DNA from: Zygosaccharomyces rouxii
Taxonomy: Eukaryota; Ascomycota; Saccharomycetes; Saccharomycetales; Saccharomycetaceae
Reading direction: 5' to 3'
NCBI RefSeq assembly: GCF_000026365.1
Contig: NC_012992.1
Location: 620,001-684,000 of the forward strand
DNA length: 64,000 nucleotides
The notes beneath the pieces are model-generated. The model searched no databases. It saw nothing but the letters and a program-made list of their open reading frames with translations, and was not told the DNA's origin. Positions 1 to 9,323 of the stretch are shown here, in pieces (within the stretch, counting starts at the first letter, position 1; every line of letters starts with the position of its first letter). A program made the translations under genes and the position numbers.

Positions 1-297
1 CTTGATGTCTGCCAAAAAAACGTTGACTTTAACAACACGTTCTAATGAAGAGTTACCAGCTTGCAAAATGCTCTTCACATTGGAGAAGACTTGCTCAGTT
101 TTATCACTGATGGAACCTTCCACTGGCTTATTGTCCGGTGTATAAGGGATTTGACCAGAGACGAACAACAAGTTGCTAGCCTTCATGGCTTGTGAATAAG
201 AAGCGGCTGCAGGTGGTGCAGATTTAGTTGCCACAGGTGTAAGAGTAGCCATAGTTCTTGCAATTGGTGTCTTGAGGACAGCGTTTCTCAAAAACAT
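1..297 (-). CDS. MMF1: RidA/YjgF-family mitochondrial protein Mmf1/Hmf1 (3' part missing)
   Basis: The frame runs from an ATG at 297 to the left edge without a stop, giving 99 residues of a protein that is normally about 145. The N-terminus (MFLRNAVLKTPIARTMATLT) looks like a mitochondrial presequence. It is followed by the RidA core, with a recognisable FVSGQIPYTPDNKPVEG stretch and a VKVNVFLADIK strand. Family members deaminate reactive enamine/imine intermediates such as 2-aminoacrylate. Mmf1 protects mitochondria and supports branched-chain amino-acid balance, while its S. cerevisiae duplicate Hmf1 is cytosolic. The presequence here favours the mitochondrial type; as a single copy it may serve both compartments. 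It is divergent from PET117, as HMF1 is on S. cerevisiae chromosome V. The C-terminal third, with the conserved Arg, lies outside the window. Confidence 0.93.
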   Translation of the reverse strand, partial: MFLRNAVLKTPIARTMATLTPVATKSAPPAAASYSQAMKASNLLFVSGQIPYTPDNKPVEGSISDKTEQVFSNVKSILQAGNSSLERVVKVNVFLADIK

Positions 298-701
298 ATC
301 GTTAATCAATGAATTGAAATTTTCTTAGATATAGGGTAAGTATGATGAATTGGTGTTTCGGAGTGTTCAAACTCCCCTTGAATCTTTGACCATATGGTCG
401 AAAACCAATCATGCGATACCCGAAGAGCGTAACCCTATTAACGACAATGCCGCATATCTAAAAGAGAAAATATATGATTATCAATGTGTATCTTTTGACT
501 GCGATTGATACAATCTCGAAATGATCAAGAACCTATATCTACTACATTTCCTTCCGAATTCCGCTGACATAGTCGTCCTTGTATCAAATTATATCAAACC
601 TCAATCTTTTTCACTTTTTTCCATTGAACTTTCGAGCTTGAAAAAGTGTCAATAACCACTAACTTGAAATATATAACTAAAGCATTGCATCTAAAGGAAA
701 T
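298..701. promoter_or_regulatory. Divergent promoter region MMF1/PET117
   Basis: A 404-bp AT-rich interval between two diverging genes. I see no ORF, RNA gene or recognisable factor site that I would defend. Confidence 0.4.
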
Positions 702-1022
702 ATGAGCAGGGCTAGTAAAATAACGTTTACTTTATCATGCATACTTACAGCCACGACAGTCGTAGGAGTTCATGTGGTTCAAGGAATGGAGAGAGAGACT
801 CTTCATCAGGGTCCGATTAAAGATGCAAAACGTGTAGCTGCCAAGCAACAACAAAGACAGTCAGCGACTGATGAAGTTGATGATTCAAAATCTCGTAAAC
901 GTATTTTCAACGCTGCAGAACATGAGGAACAGTTAGAACTACGTCGGAAATATGAATCGATGCAACCGCTTTCGGGGAATATAAAGACTAAAGAAACAGA
1001 GGAAAAGGGTAAAAGCCAATAG
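702..1022 (+). CDS. PET117: Cytochrome c oxidase assembly protein Pet117
   Basis: This 106-residue protein matches the length and layout of yeast Pet117 (about 107). It has a short hydrophobic N-terminal segment (about residues 7-26, ITFTLSCILTATTVVGVHVV) that would insert in or target to the inner mitochondrial membrane. The conserved LHQGPIKDAKR block follows, then a charged, helical C-terminal part with an ELRRKYE motif. Pet117 works in the matrix in complex IV biogenesis and is linked to heme a synthase Cox15. The ATG at 702 is the only reasonable start. It sits between the RidA gene and the Pho85 cyclin, the order HMF1-PET117-PCL6 of chromosome V. Confidence 0.93.
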   Translation: MSRASKITFTLSCILTATTVVGVHVVQGMERETLHQGPIKDAKRVAAKQQQRQSATDEVDDSKSRKRIFNAAEHEEQLELRRKYESMQPLSGNIKTKETEEKGKSQ

Positions 1023-1319
1023 TCATAACAAGAAATGTAACGACCTGTATATAGATATTATAACCACTATTGCTAATAAATGGTAAATAGTAAGTAGGCA
1101 ATAGTTGTAATAACTTGAAATTGTTTAGTGAAACGAGAGATGGACTCACCTCGTCGCATGTGACATGTGTTTCTACCCATTCGGTCCTGCAACCATAACA
1201 CAGGGGCCTAAACAAGGACTATTATATTCAAACACTAGTAATCTGAATCGCAGAAGGTTTAATATCTTCTTTATACCATCCATTGATACTTTTAAAGGCC
1301 TGGTTTGAAGCAAATTGAG

Positions 1320-2537
1320 ATGTATAGCAGCGTACCCAACGGTACAACAACGGAATCATTGCGGTCGTGCAGCTTAAGAGATAATAATGAAGGTGCTAAC
1401 AAAGACAACGAAAGAGCGGTTCAACCGCCTTTAGTGAGGAGAAGTAGTGAAAGTAGTATTCAAAATGACAATGGATTAAGCCGTGTTGTTACCACGGAAC
1501 ATACTATGAGTAGTAGCTCGCAATCATCCCTGTCACAACATGAAAGTCATAACAGTATGGAATGTACACCTTTGAAAAGTGATCAAAGTGGAGAGGATGA
1601 AACAGTTGTTAATTCTGATCAAGTGGAGGAGGAGAATATTCCTAATGCAGCGACATCCTCTTCACCAGTACGACACAGAGGAAAGGAAAAAGAGAGACGA
1701 GCCCATGAGAAAGTATCATGGCGACAATCTCAAGCAGGTGGTCCTACACTAAGAGATGTTAGCCCTCAAAGGCATCAAGAACAAGAACAGGCACACGGAC
1801 ACGAACAGGAAGAACAAGAAGAGCATGAGAAATCGGAAAAATTGGAAAGTCTTGATATTGCCGGATTTCCAACAGATAAATTGCTCGAGATGTTAACGGC
1901 TTTACTCGACAAAATTGTGAAAAGTAATGACAAATTAATAGACACAAGTTTTTATCATCAACAGCAGGAAGAGCACGATGGCATTACTAACGACAGTTGT
2001 CTAAGATCTGTCCTGAGCTTCCGCGGTAAACATATTCCTCAAATTAGTCTCGAGCATTATTTCCAGAGAATTCAAAAATATTGCCCCACTTCAAATGACG
2101 TTTTCCTGTCGCTCCTCGTCTATTTCGACAGGATTTCAAGGAAATGTAACAGCAGTAGTCGTCTTCATCATGAAAATACTAGTGCCAATGATGCTGGTAA
2201 TAACAACAATGGACATGATAACGTTAAACAGCAAGTGCATAACAATCAACAACCAATACCAGCACCACAACAGCAGTTTGTCATGGATTCTCACAATATT
2301 CACAGATTGATCATCGCAGGAACTACGGTATCGACCAAATTCTTCAGCGATTTTTTTTATTCTAATTCCCGATATGCCCGTGTGGGGGGAATATCACTAC
2401 AGGAACTGAACTACCTTGAACTACAATTCCTTATTCTATGCGACTTTGAGCTTCTAATTTCCGTCAATGAAATGCAAAGATACGCGGATCTACTTTATAG
2501 ATTCTGGAACAAAAGCAAGCCCCATGCTTCTGAATGA
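1320..2537 (+). CDS. PCL6: Pho85 cyclin of the Pcl6/Pcl7 type
   Basis: A 405-residue protein. The first 180 residues are Ser/Asn/Gln/Glu-rich and low in complexity. A cyclin box follows (about 185-400) with SLEHYFQRIQKYC, NDVFLSLLVYFDRI and LNYLELQFLILCDFELLI motifs typical of Pho85 cyclins. Pcl6 and Pcl7 direct the kinase Pho85 to glycogen and phosphate/inositol-pyrophosphate signalling targets. Here one gene stands for both S. cerevisiae duplicates. An Asn/His/Gln-rich stretch of about 40 residues interrupts the cyclin box between its central helices. The open frame continues upstream to a TTG at 1305, but the ATG at 1320 is the likely start. Which duplicate's function it keeps cannot be told from the sequence. 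Confidence 0.88.
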   Translation: MYSSVPNGTTTESLRSCSLRDNNEGANKDNERAVQPPLVRRSSESSIQNDNGLSRVVTTEHTMSSSSQSSLSQHESHNSMECTPLKSDQSGEDETVVNSDQVEEENIPNAATSSSPVRHRGKEKERRAHEKVSWRQSQAGGPTLRDVSPQRHQEQEQAHGHEQEEQEEHEKSEKLESLDIAGFPTDKLLEMLTALLDKIVKSNDKLIDTSFYHQQQEEHDGITNDSCLRSVLSFRGKHIPQISLEHYFQRIQKYCPTSNDVFLSLLVYFDRISRKCNSSSRLHHENTSANDAGNNNNGHDNVKQQVHNNQQPIPAPQQQFVMDSHNIHRLIIAGTTVSTKFFSDFFYSNSRYARVGGISLQELNYLELQFLILCDFELLISVNEMQRYADLLYRFWNKSKPHASE

Positions 2538-3405
2538 TGATAACGATGACGACAACGGTGACAGCAACAACAATAATAATAATAGTGTTAATAATAATGA
2601 GTGATCGATCGATATTATCATAAGAGGTCCTTGTCCACCAGAAGAACAAGGCCACGATCGGTTTCTAGTTGCATGACCATCATCGTATATTCGTCACTGT
2701 CGAGATAATTCAATTGATTCACCCCGCCCTCGAACAGAATTACTGTCAAGATCAAGCGAGCTCATCGATTTTTGTCACTTTTCTTTTTTCTCTAGTAATT
2801 TTTTTGTGCCAAGTGTAAGGCAAAACTTTTTCGATGCGATATTTTACAAGGCAACGAGATGAGGTAGGACTAGCAAGCAATAATGCAAAGGGAAAGAAAA
2901 AAGAAAAAAAGACTAAAGTGCAACGTTGGTAATTCCGACTGGGTTCCCATATCGGCCTTTCGGTTCAAGTGTTCATACAATGGGCTGATACGGCGAACTT
3001 TTTACCAGATTTTTTTCTATTACGATGTGGTGAACGGCTCTTCGATGCCCACTCGGGATTACGGGTTCAGTACAATTTCGTTCGAGTTAACTCTCAATAA
3101 TTCAATCTCCAATGATGGCACGAGTCGAGTACTGCTTATCAAATCTTTCAAATGAGTAAGTTCGTCGAGTCAGCTTTTTTTTATTAAATTTATTATTTCA
3201 TTTACACCCGTGTCTTTTGAATCCTTTCCTCGCATCATTCATAAGAGCACGACCAATTTACGTGTATTTGTTTGACGTTAAGCTATTTCATCTTTATTTT
3301 CATTCTACCAAGGTATTTGAAAATCTTTTACTTAGCATTTCTTTGCTTCGAACTACACTAAACGTACATCCACCAAACCACACTGTACTATACAAATAGT
3401 TGAGG
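2538..3405. other. Intergenic region, cyclin gene to permease gene
   Basis: An 868-bp gap holding the 3' flank of the cyclin gene and the promoter of the permease. It contains GAT/GAC/AAT-type low-complexity stretches near 2536-2600 and short open frames that show no family resemblance. I see no RNA gene. Confidence 0.4.
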
Positions 3406-4974
3406 ATGGGTGGATCTAGTCGTGATGAATACTACGAATATGGGCATGAGCTGAATGATATGGATAAGAAGAGTAAGGAGTATAATTCGATACAGTTGGA
3501 TGACTCCTGTGAGGAGATGACCCCCGGTGAAAATGTAGAGACGAAGTTGGGTTGGTTTAACAGAATAATAGCGTCTGCTGCAGAGACCAAAGGTATCGAC
3601 CCAGTTTCTGATGAGGAAAAGACTGATACTTCTTTGTTGAATGCAGCATCTATGTGGTTTACAGCTAATATGGTCCTTCCGGCATTTTCTGTTGGATGTT
3701 TGGGACCTATGCTTTTCGATTTGAATTTTGGTGTTAGTGTTTTGGTTATTGTTTTCTTCAGTATCTTGGGTCTTTCATCAGTGGCATTCTTTTCAGTTTT
3801 TGGTGCTGAATTAGGTTTGAGACAAATGGTTCTTTCGAGATATTTGGTGGGGAATATTTGTGCGAGAGTGTTCGCTGTCATCAATACAGTGGCTTGTGTT
3901 GGGTGGGGTGTCGTTAATACGGTTGCTGCTGCTCAATTGTTAAATTTGGTTAACAAACCTCACAACATGCCTCTATGGGCTGGATGTGTTGTTATTGTTG
4001 GTGGTACAGTTTTGGTTACATTCTTTGGTTATAAAGTGATCCACCTATACCAGAAGTACTCTTGGATCCCCAATTTTGCTGTTTTCTTTGTGATTATTGC
4101 TAGATTGAAATTATCAGGGAAGTTTACTAATGGTCCATGGGGTGGTGGTTCTACAACCGCCGGTGATGTCTTATCCTTTGGTGTATCTGTTTATGGTTTT
4201 GCCGCAGGTTGGACTACGTACGCCGCTGATTATACCGTTTACATGCCCAGAAACACTAACAAGTTGAAAATCTTCTTCTGGGTTGGTGCTGGTCTTGCAT
4301 TCCCACTTTTCTTCTGTTTGATTTTGGGAGCGGCTTGTGGAAGAGCTGCCAAAAATGACCAAGAATGGGCTGATCTTTATGAAAGCAGTGCAGGTGGTGG
4401 TCTTGCCTATGCTGTGTTAGTTCCTAAATCTGTTCACGGATTTGGTCAATTCTGTTGTGTTCTCTTGGCAATGTCAACTGTTGCAAACAATGTTCCAAAC
4501 ATGTATACCATCGCATTATCTGTTCAATCCATTTATGAACCATTTGCTAAAGTTCCTCGTGTTATTTGGACCCTCCTGGGTAATGTGTTTACTGTTGCAA
4601 TTGCATGTGCCGCTGCTTATAAGTTTAGAACGTTTATGAATTACTTTATGGATTCCATTGGTTATTACTTAGCCATTTATGTGGCCATGGCACTTTCTGA
4701 ACATTTCATCTACAGAAGAGGTAGATTTAGCTCCTATAATGTGGAAGACTGGAATAATTGGAAAACACTACCAGTCGGAATTGCGGGTTGTGTCGCACTA
4801 TTTGCCTCATGTTTCGGTGTTGCCGTTGGTATGGACCAATCTTATTGGGATGGTGAAGTTGCAAGACAAATTGGTCAATACGGTGGTGATATTGGTATTG
4901 AGATGGGTTTTGGTATTGCATTCGTCGTTTACAACATTGGAAGACCATTAGAACGCAAATATTTTGGCCGTTAG
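3406..4974 (+). CDS. FCY2: Purine-cytosine permease (Fcy2 family)
   Basis: A 522-residue polytopic membrane protein of the nucleobase:cation symporter-1 family, close in length to Fcy2 (533). After a hydrophilic, acidic N-terminus (about 75 residues) there are about 12 membrane segments. Family-typical stretches include FTANMVLPAFSVGCLGP, GVSVYGFAAGWTTYAADYTVY and ANNVPNMYTIALSVQ. The product would import cytosine, adenine, guanine and hypoxanthine with protons across the plasma membrane. S. cerevisiae has FCY2, FCY21 and FCY22; the position after the cyclin gene matches FCY21/FCY22 on chromosome V, and the locus here is single in this window. The ATG at 3406 is preceded in frame by a TTG at 3400, which I reject as a start. 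Confidence 0.92.
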   Translation: MGGSSRDEYYEYGHELNDMDKKSKEYNSIQLDDSCEEMTPGENVETKLGWFNRIIASAAETKGIDPVSDEEKTDTSLLNAASMWFTANMVLPAFSVGCLGPMLFDLNFGVSVLVIVFFSILGLSSVAFFSVFGAELGLRQMVLSRYLVGNICARVFAVINTVACVGWGVVNTVAAAQLLNLVNKPHNMPLWAGCVVIVGGTVLVTFFGYKVIHLYQKYSWIPNFAVFFVIIARLKLSGKFTNGPWGGGSTTAGDVLSFGVSVYGFAAGWTTYAADYTVYMPRNTNKLKIFFWVGAGLAFPLFFCLILGAACGRAAKNDQEWADLYESSAGGGLAYAVLVPKSVHGFGQFCCVLLAMSTVANNVPNMYTIALSVQSIYEPFAKVPRVIWTLLGNVFTVAIACAAAYKFRTFMNYFMDSIGYYLAIYVAMALSEHFIYRRGRFSSYNVEDWNNWKTLPVGIAGCVALFASCFGVAVGMDQSYWDGEVARQIGQYGGDIGIEMGFGIAFVVYNIGRPLERKYFGR

Positions 4975-5138
4975 CTTTTCTTTTATCCTCTCCCATTTCT
5001 TCCTAATATTTATGTTAATAGACTGTTGAAGTCGTTAGTCTTGCTTTCCAGTTAATGATCTTTTTATTTTTTATTTTATTTATATATATATAATTGTGTA
5101 CTATTTGACTATTTCAAAGAGATAAACGTAAAATTTGG

Positions 5139-6455
5139 TCAATCATTAAATTTTTGGAATAGTAACGAAGTGTTTACACCCCCAAATCCAAAACTATTAC
5201 AAAGCGCGTACCGCAATTCTTTATGTTTAGGTCTGTTTGTAACAAATTCCAACCCATCGAAATTTTCTTGCAGATCACCTTGGGCACCGCCAATTTCGTT
5301 TAAGTTAAGTGTGTGTGGAATCTTTTGTTCATAGATTGATAAGATTGTGAAAATCGATTCAACTGCACCGGCGGCACCCAAAAGATGACCCATCGAACCT
5401 TTATTACTTGAGACGTAGACTGGAGAAGCCCGATTTTCAGCTTGCGATAATAGGTTCAAAATCGCCGAACATTCAGCTCTATCACCTAACAACGTAGAGG
5501 TTGCATGTGCATTGACGTATTGAATTTTATCAATCGGCGTATTGCCAACTGCCATTCTCATAGATCTCATTGCACCGTGACCACCCGGTGACGGAGAAGT
5601 AATATGATAAGCATCACTACTTAGCCCGTAGCCACAAATCTCGCCCAGAATCTTAGCACCTCTTCTCCTGGCATGATCCAGCGACTCTAACACTACAATA
5701 CCTGCACCTTCCCCGAGCACAAATCCCGATCTGTTTCGATCAAATGGCCGAGATACACCATCGGTAGTGTTAATACTTTTCGCACGAATGAACCCTGCCA
5801 AACTCAATGGATGAACACAGGCTTCACTTGCACCCGCTAGGCATGCGTCCTGCATACCGAGTCTAATCAGGTTATAAGCATCGCCAATTGCATTGTTACC
5901 AGTGGCACACGCAGTGGAAACACTATGAGACGGTCCCTTTAATTGAAATTTAATGGAAACGTTACCGGCAGCCATGTTGGTAAGTATCTTGGGCACGAAT
6001 AATGGGCTTACCCTTTTATTAAGATTATTGAACTGAATGGTCGTATCGTAAACATCTTCAATTGACGCAATTCCCGATCCAATTGCGCAACCGATCCTCT
6101 CAGGATCCATTTGATCTGTGTCCAATTCGATACCGTTCTTAATCAAGCCAGCATTCTGCAATGCTTCATGAGATGCCTTTAATGCGAATTGGGAAAATCT
6201 TGACAGTCTTCTTTGATCTTGTGGAGTGAAAAGTTGACCGTTCTGAGAATCATTATTGTTAAATTTTTGGACTTTACCAACGGTTACAGTGTTGGGGATG
6301 CTGTTTGCATGAATCCTATAGTCACTTTGGTAGTTGTCCAGCTGAGTGATTGGTACTATACCTGATTTCGAGTTTAGCAAATTGGTCCATGACTCTCTTA
6401 CAGTGTTACCCAAGGGTGTAACACATCCCAGCCCTGTTACAACTACTCTTCTCAT
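5139..6455 (-). CDS. CEM1: Mitochondrial beta-ketoacyl-ACP synthase Cem1
   Basis: A 438-residue KAS II-type condensing enzyme (Cem1 is 442) of mitochondrial type II fatty-acid synthesis, the pathway that feeds lipoic acid formation and respiration. The catalytic triad is visible: Cys183 in VSTACATGNN, His317 in NAHATST and His357 in GHLLGAAGA. The C-terminus carries the conserved NSFGFGGVNTSLLF. The start is the ATG at 6455 (MRRVVVTGLGCVTPLG), aligning with the S. cerevisiae N-terminus; the open frame runs 9 codons further to a TTG. It is convergent with the permease gene and lies in tandem with the glycerol-phosphatase gene, as YER061C and YER062C do. Confidence 0.96.
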   Translation of the reverse strand: MRRVVVTGLGCVTPLGNTVRESWTNLLNSKSGIVPITQLDNYQSDYRIHANSIPNTVTVGKVQKFNNNDSQNGQLFTPQDQRRLSRFSQFALKASHEALQNAGLIKNGIELDTDQMDPERIGCAIGSGIASIEDVYDTTIQFNNLNKRVSPLFVPKILTNMAAGNVSIKFQLKGPSHSVSTACATGNNAIGDAYNLIRLGMQDACLAGASEACVHPLSLAGFIRAKSINTTDGVSRPFDRNRSGFVLGEGAGIVVLESLDHARRRGAKILGEICGYGLSSDAYHITSPSPGGHGAMRSMRMAVGNTPIDKIQYVNAHATSTLLGDRAECSAILNLLSQAENRASPVYVSSNKGSMGHLLGAAGAVESIFTILSIYEQKIPHTLNLNEIGGAQGDLQENFDGLEFVTNRPKHKELRYALCNSFGFGGVNTSLLFQKFND

Positions 6456-6689
6456 GATCAGCCTTTCGTCTCCCCTGCACAATTCAATTCAGCATTACAC
6501 CATATTATTATTATCCCCGTTTTATGAGCTGTATATATATATATTTATATATAATATATTTGTGAAAATAAATTTCTTTCTAAATACGTAACAATCTGAT
6601 CATTACTGAGTTAATGCTACAATAGTTAGAAGAAGATCATCATAAATCTATCGTTTTCTCTAGTTTTAAATTTTTCTCTATTATTATGT
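6456..6689. other. Short intergenic region with AT dinucleotide tract
   Basis: The 234 bp between CEM1 and the phosphatase gene include a TA-rich alternating tract (about 6531-6560), which probably serves as the CEM1 core promoter region and the 3' processing region of the downstream-oriented gene. Nothing else is seen. Confidence 0.4.
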
Positions 6690-7442
6690 TTACCATTTCA
6701 ATAGATCATCCTTAGCATACAAGTAGTCCTTGAAAACCAATTCAACTTCGTCAGTCTTTTCGTCGTAACCACCGATTTCGATACTGTTGTGGTCCTTGAC
6801 AATGATGTCACAACCCTTTTCGATCAAGAATTCCAATGGGAAGGTAGATTGGATACCGATAATCTTGGCACCTGCGGCCTTACCGGCGGCAATACCAGCT
6901 GGAGCATCTTCAAAGACAACAGCCTTGGATTTTTCTGGGTGTTCCTTGTTGATTGGGAAACCTAGACCGTCACGACCCTTCAAGTAAGGTTCTGGATGTG
7001 GCTTACCTTGCTTGACGTCGTTAGCAGTGATGAAAAGACTTGGCTTCTTGATACCTAGGATGTCGAACCACTTACGGGCCATGATCTTGGAACCGGAAGT
7101 AGCAACGGCCCATTTTTCCTTTGGCAAAGCGTTCAAAGCGTTACACAACTTCTTAGCACCGGCGACTTCGATGGCACTTTGACCGTATTTGTCTGGGATT
7201 TCAGCTTCCACCTTGGTAGCGTATTCTTCATCAGCGTAGTCTGGAGCGAACTTAGCGAAAGCGTCGTAAGTTCTCCAACCGTGAGAGATGTTGATGACGT
7301 ATTGGGAGTCGAAGTAAGGCTTGTCCTTACCGAATTCTCTCCAGAAATCAGCGATAGCTGGTTGGGAGATGATGATGGTACCGTCAACGTCGAAAAGACA
7401 AGCGTTAACTTTCAAAGATAGAGGTTTTTCAGTCAAGGGCAT
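6690..7442 (-). CDS. GPP1: DL-glycerol-3-phosphate phosphatase (Gpp1/Gpp2)
   Basis: A 250-residue HAD-superfamily phosphatase, the same length as S. cerevisiae Gpp1/Rhr2 and Gpp2/Hor2. HAD motif I is LFDVDGTI with catalytic Asp18 and Asp20. Motif II is ATSG, and motif III/IV is the VFEDAPAGIAAGKAAGA region. It converts glycerol-3-phosphate to glycerol, the last step in osmolyte production and redox balancing. Codon use is strongly biased (mostly preferred yeast codons), suggesting high expression. It is single-copy in this window, whereas S. cerevisiae keeps GPP2 on V and GPP1 on IX. The upstream region contains several STRE-like sites. Confidence 0.96.
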   Translation of the reverse strand: MPLTEKPLSLKVNACLFDVDGTIIISQPAIADFWREFGKDKPYFDSQYVINISHGWRTYDAFAKFAPDYADEEYATKVEAEIPDKYGQSAIEVAGAKKLCNALNALPKEKWAVATSGSKIMARKWFDILGIKKPSLFITANDVKQGKPHPEPYLKGRDGLGFPINKEHPEKSKAVVFEDAPAGIAAGKAAGAKIIGIQSTFPLEFLIEKGCDIIVKDHNSIEIGGYDEKTDEVELVFKDYLYAKDDLLKW

Positions 7443-8314
7443 TCTGGTAGTGTGTTGGTATTATAATGTGTAGACTATGAACCAGTAATGAAAGGAAAGC
7501 TTAAAAGTAAATCAAGAAAAAGAACATAAACAACACAAATCAGGGAGAGGAAGCTAAAACCCTCGACCCTTTATATACGATTAGAGCCCACTGACTCCCC
7601 TCTTTCTTTTCCCAAATTCGTCTCGTCGTAATAATAATAATATTAGAATTACCGGACTATCTGGCGCATTACTTACTATTGTGGGCGTCACTTTTACCGT
7701 TAATATTATTACTACGATAGCAGAGGCCTTTACAGACACAGAAGGAAAAAGAAACAAAGCACGTGTTTATACCGCTATACGGCGAGAGGAGAGAAACAAG
7801 AAGCAGGAAAAAGAAACAAAAGGGGAAACACACGCACTCTGGCGACGTTTTCGCGGTGTGCGTCGGGTGGTATGACGCAATTTTTCTTTTGGCAGTGGAC
7901 GACGTGGTGAGACTTGGGAAAGGGGAAACTGGGAGGTCTGGGTCAGGCCAAGAAGCGGCGGGACAGTTTCTTTTTCTGATTGGCCCATGAGATGGATGAC
8001 GTATGGGTGTGAAATCGTGTCTAGCATGCAGAGCAAATAAAAATAAAAAAAAAGAAACAACGCGTGATCCACGGCGGGTTGGCCCGAGAAGCTCGGCGGC
8101 TACTGACGGACTGCCAGCAGGACAGATCATACGATACGGAGGCAGGGTAACATGCATGGAAGTAGAGTAGCAAAGCGTGGACTTTTTTTTTTCTTCCCTC
8201 GTCGGCGGCGAGTTTCATTCTGACACACGTATAAACAACATATACAGAGGTAAATATCAGTATTATCAGTACAAGAAAAGGTCGTCAGGAAGGAGATCTG
8301 CATCAATTGATACC
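7443..8314. promoter_or_regulatory. Divergent promoter GPP/THO1 with STRE-like sites and TATA box
   Basis: An 872-bp divergent intergenic region. For the phosphatase gene (minus strand) there is a TATATAA at 7571-7577 and AGGGG/CCCCT stress elements at 7597-7601, 7821-7825 and 7921-7925. This fits Msn2/4-type induction of a glycerol-producing enzyme. The region is purine-rich on the plus strand and carries long overlapping open frames on both strands that have no protein-like character. The STRE assignments are motif matches only. Confidence 0.55.
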
Positions 8315-8929
8315 ATGAGTGATTATAACGCACAGACAGTAGTTCAACTGAAGGAATTGTTGAAATCGAGGGGACTTCCACCCCAAGGACTGAAAAATGA
8401 GCTTGTAGAAAGGCTAGTTAAAGACGATAGCGAGAAGGCGGGAGAAACCACCAGTGAGAAAGATGGAGAAAAGAAAGAACAAGATTTACAGAAGGATGAG
8501 CAGGGAGAAATAGAACAGCCTGAAAAGGAAACAGAAACGAATGAGAAACAGGAGGAGAACCAGAAGGACTCCGTCGGTACTGAAGGCGGTGCGGAAGACA
8601 ACGCGGCAAGCGGCACGGAAGCTACTGCACAGGAGAAGACGGAAGTGCCAGCAGCTCCTCAGGAAAAGAAGGATTACAAGCAGATGGCAATTGACTTGTT
8701 GAACAAGAAATTACACAGGGCCAAGAAATTTGGACAGGCTCAGGAACAGGTCGATTCTTTGCAAAAACTGTTAGTTCGTATCGAGAAATTCGGATTGGAT
8801 CCAAATATGCCAGTCGCCCAGGAAGTGGGTATGGTGCCACCAAGAGTCCAGGGTGCGGGCCCCGGTCCAAAGAACAACGGCAATAAGAAATCTAAAAAGC
8901 TCTCGAAGAAATCTCATAGAAGAAATTAA
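8315..8929 (+). CDS. THO1: SAP-domain RNA/DNA-binding protein Tho1
   Basis: A 204-residue protein (S. cerevisiae Tho1 is 218). The N-terminal SAP domain (about 1-38) reads [20 protein letters not shown]. An acidic Glu/Lys/Gln-rich linker is followed by the conserved [18 protein letters not shown] block and a basic RG/K-rich tail. Tho1 binds nascent RNA and chromatin, and in high dose suppresses THO-complex mRNP export defects. The start at 8315 gives the family N-terminus [12 protein letters not shown]; the frame is open upstream to a GTG at 8177, which I reject. It corresponds to YER063W. Confidence 0.93.
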   Translation: MSDYNAQTVVQLKELLKSRGLPPQGLKNELVERLVKDDSEKAGETTSEKDGEKKEQDLQKDEQGEIEQPEKETETNEKQEENQKDSVGTEGGAEDNAASGTEATAQEKTEVPAAPQEKKDYKQMAIDLLNKKLHRAKKFGQAQEQVDSLQKLLVRIEKFGLDPNMPVAQEVGMVPPRVQGAGPGPKNNGNKKSKKLSKKSHRRN

Positions 8930-9323
8930 GGGAAGAAGAAGGGGGGGCGGGATTCATAGGATCACGTGATACGTCAACCCCATATCTACATACGCTTTTT
9001 TGCTCCGCCTCTTACCCTACTCTGGGGAATGCTAGAGCAACCACCCATGCTAAATGTTGAAACAGCTATTGGAACCTTTACCCTCCCTCTTTCTTCCGAT
9101 TTTTGGCCATCCCGCTCTCTTTGTTTCTATGTAGTGTAGAAAATAAGTGAGTGGGGATTGTTGATCTTTCATTGCAAGCGCGGGTGGACAATTTCAATCA
9201 TTTTTTTTTTTTTTTTTTTTTTCAATTTTAATCTTTATCCAAAAGCATTGAAATTTAGCAGTTGTCTGTTTCGATTTATTCCAAAAAGGACTTTATTATC
9301 CTTCCCCTTCCCCTACTACTGCG
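8930..9323. promoter_or_regulatory. Intergenic region with CACGTG palindrome and T22 tract
   Basis: A 394-bp spacer. It has an ATCACGTGAT palindrome at 8961-8970, a Cbf1-type E-box, and a run of 22 T at 9201-9222, a nucleosome-excluding poly(dA:dT) element before the next gene. Function is inferred from motif type only. Confidence 0.5.

Noticed and set aside
2883..3155. 90-codon plus-strand open frame upstream of the permease gene
   Set aside because: It starts with a Lys/Arg homopolymer from an A-rich tract and shows no conserved pattern; no such gene is expected between PCL6 and FCY21.
7669..8157. 162-codon open frame on the minus strand in the GPP/THO1 spacer
   Set aside because: Composition follows the purine skew of the promoter, it overlaps other open frames in every direction and resembles no family.
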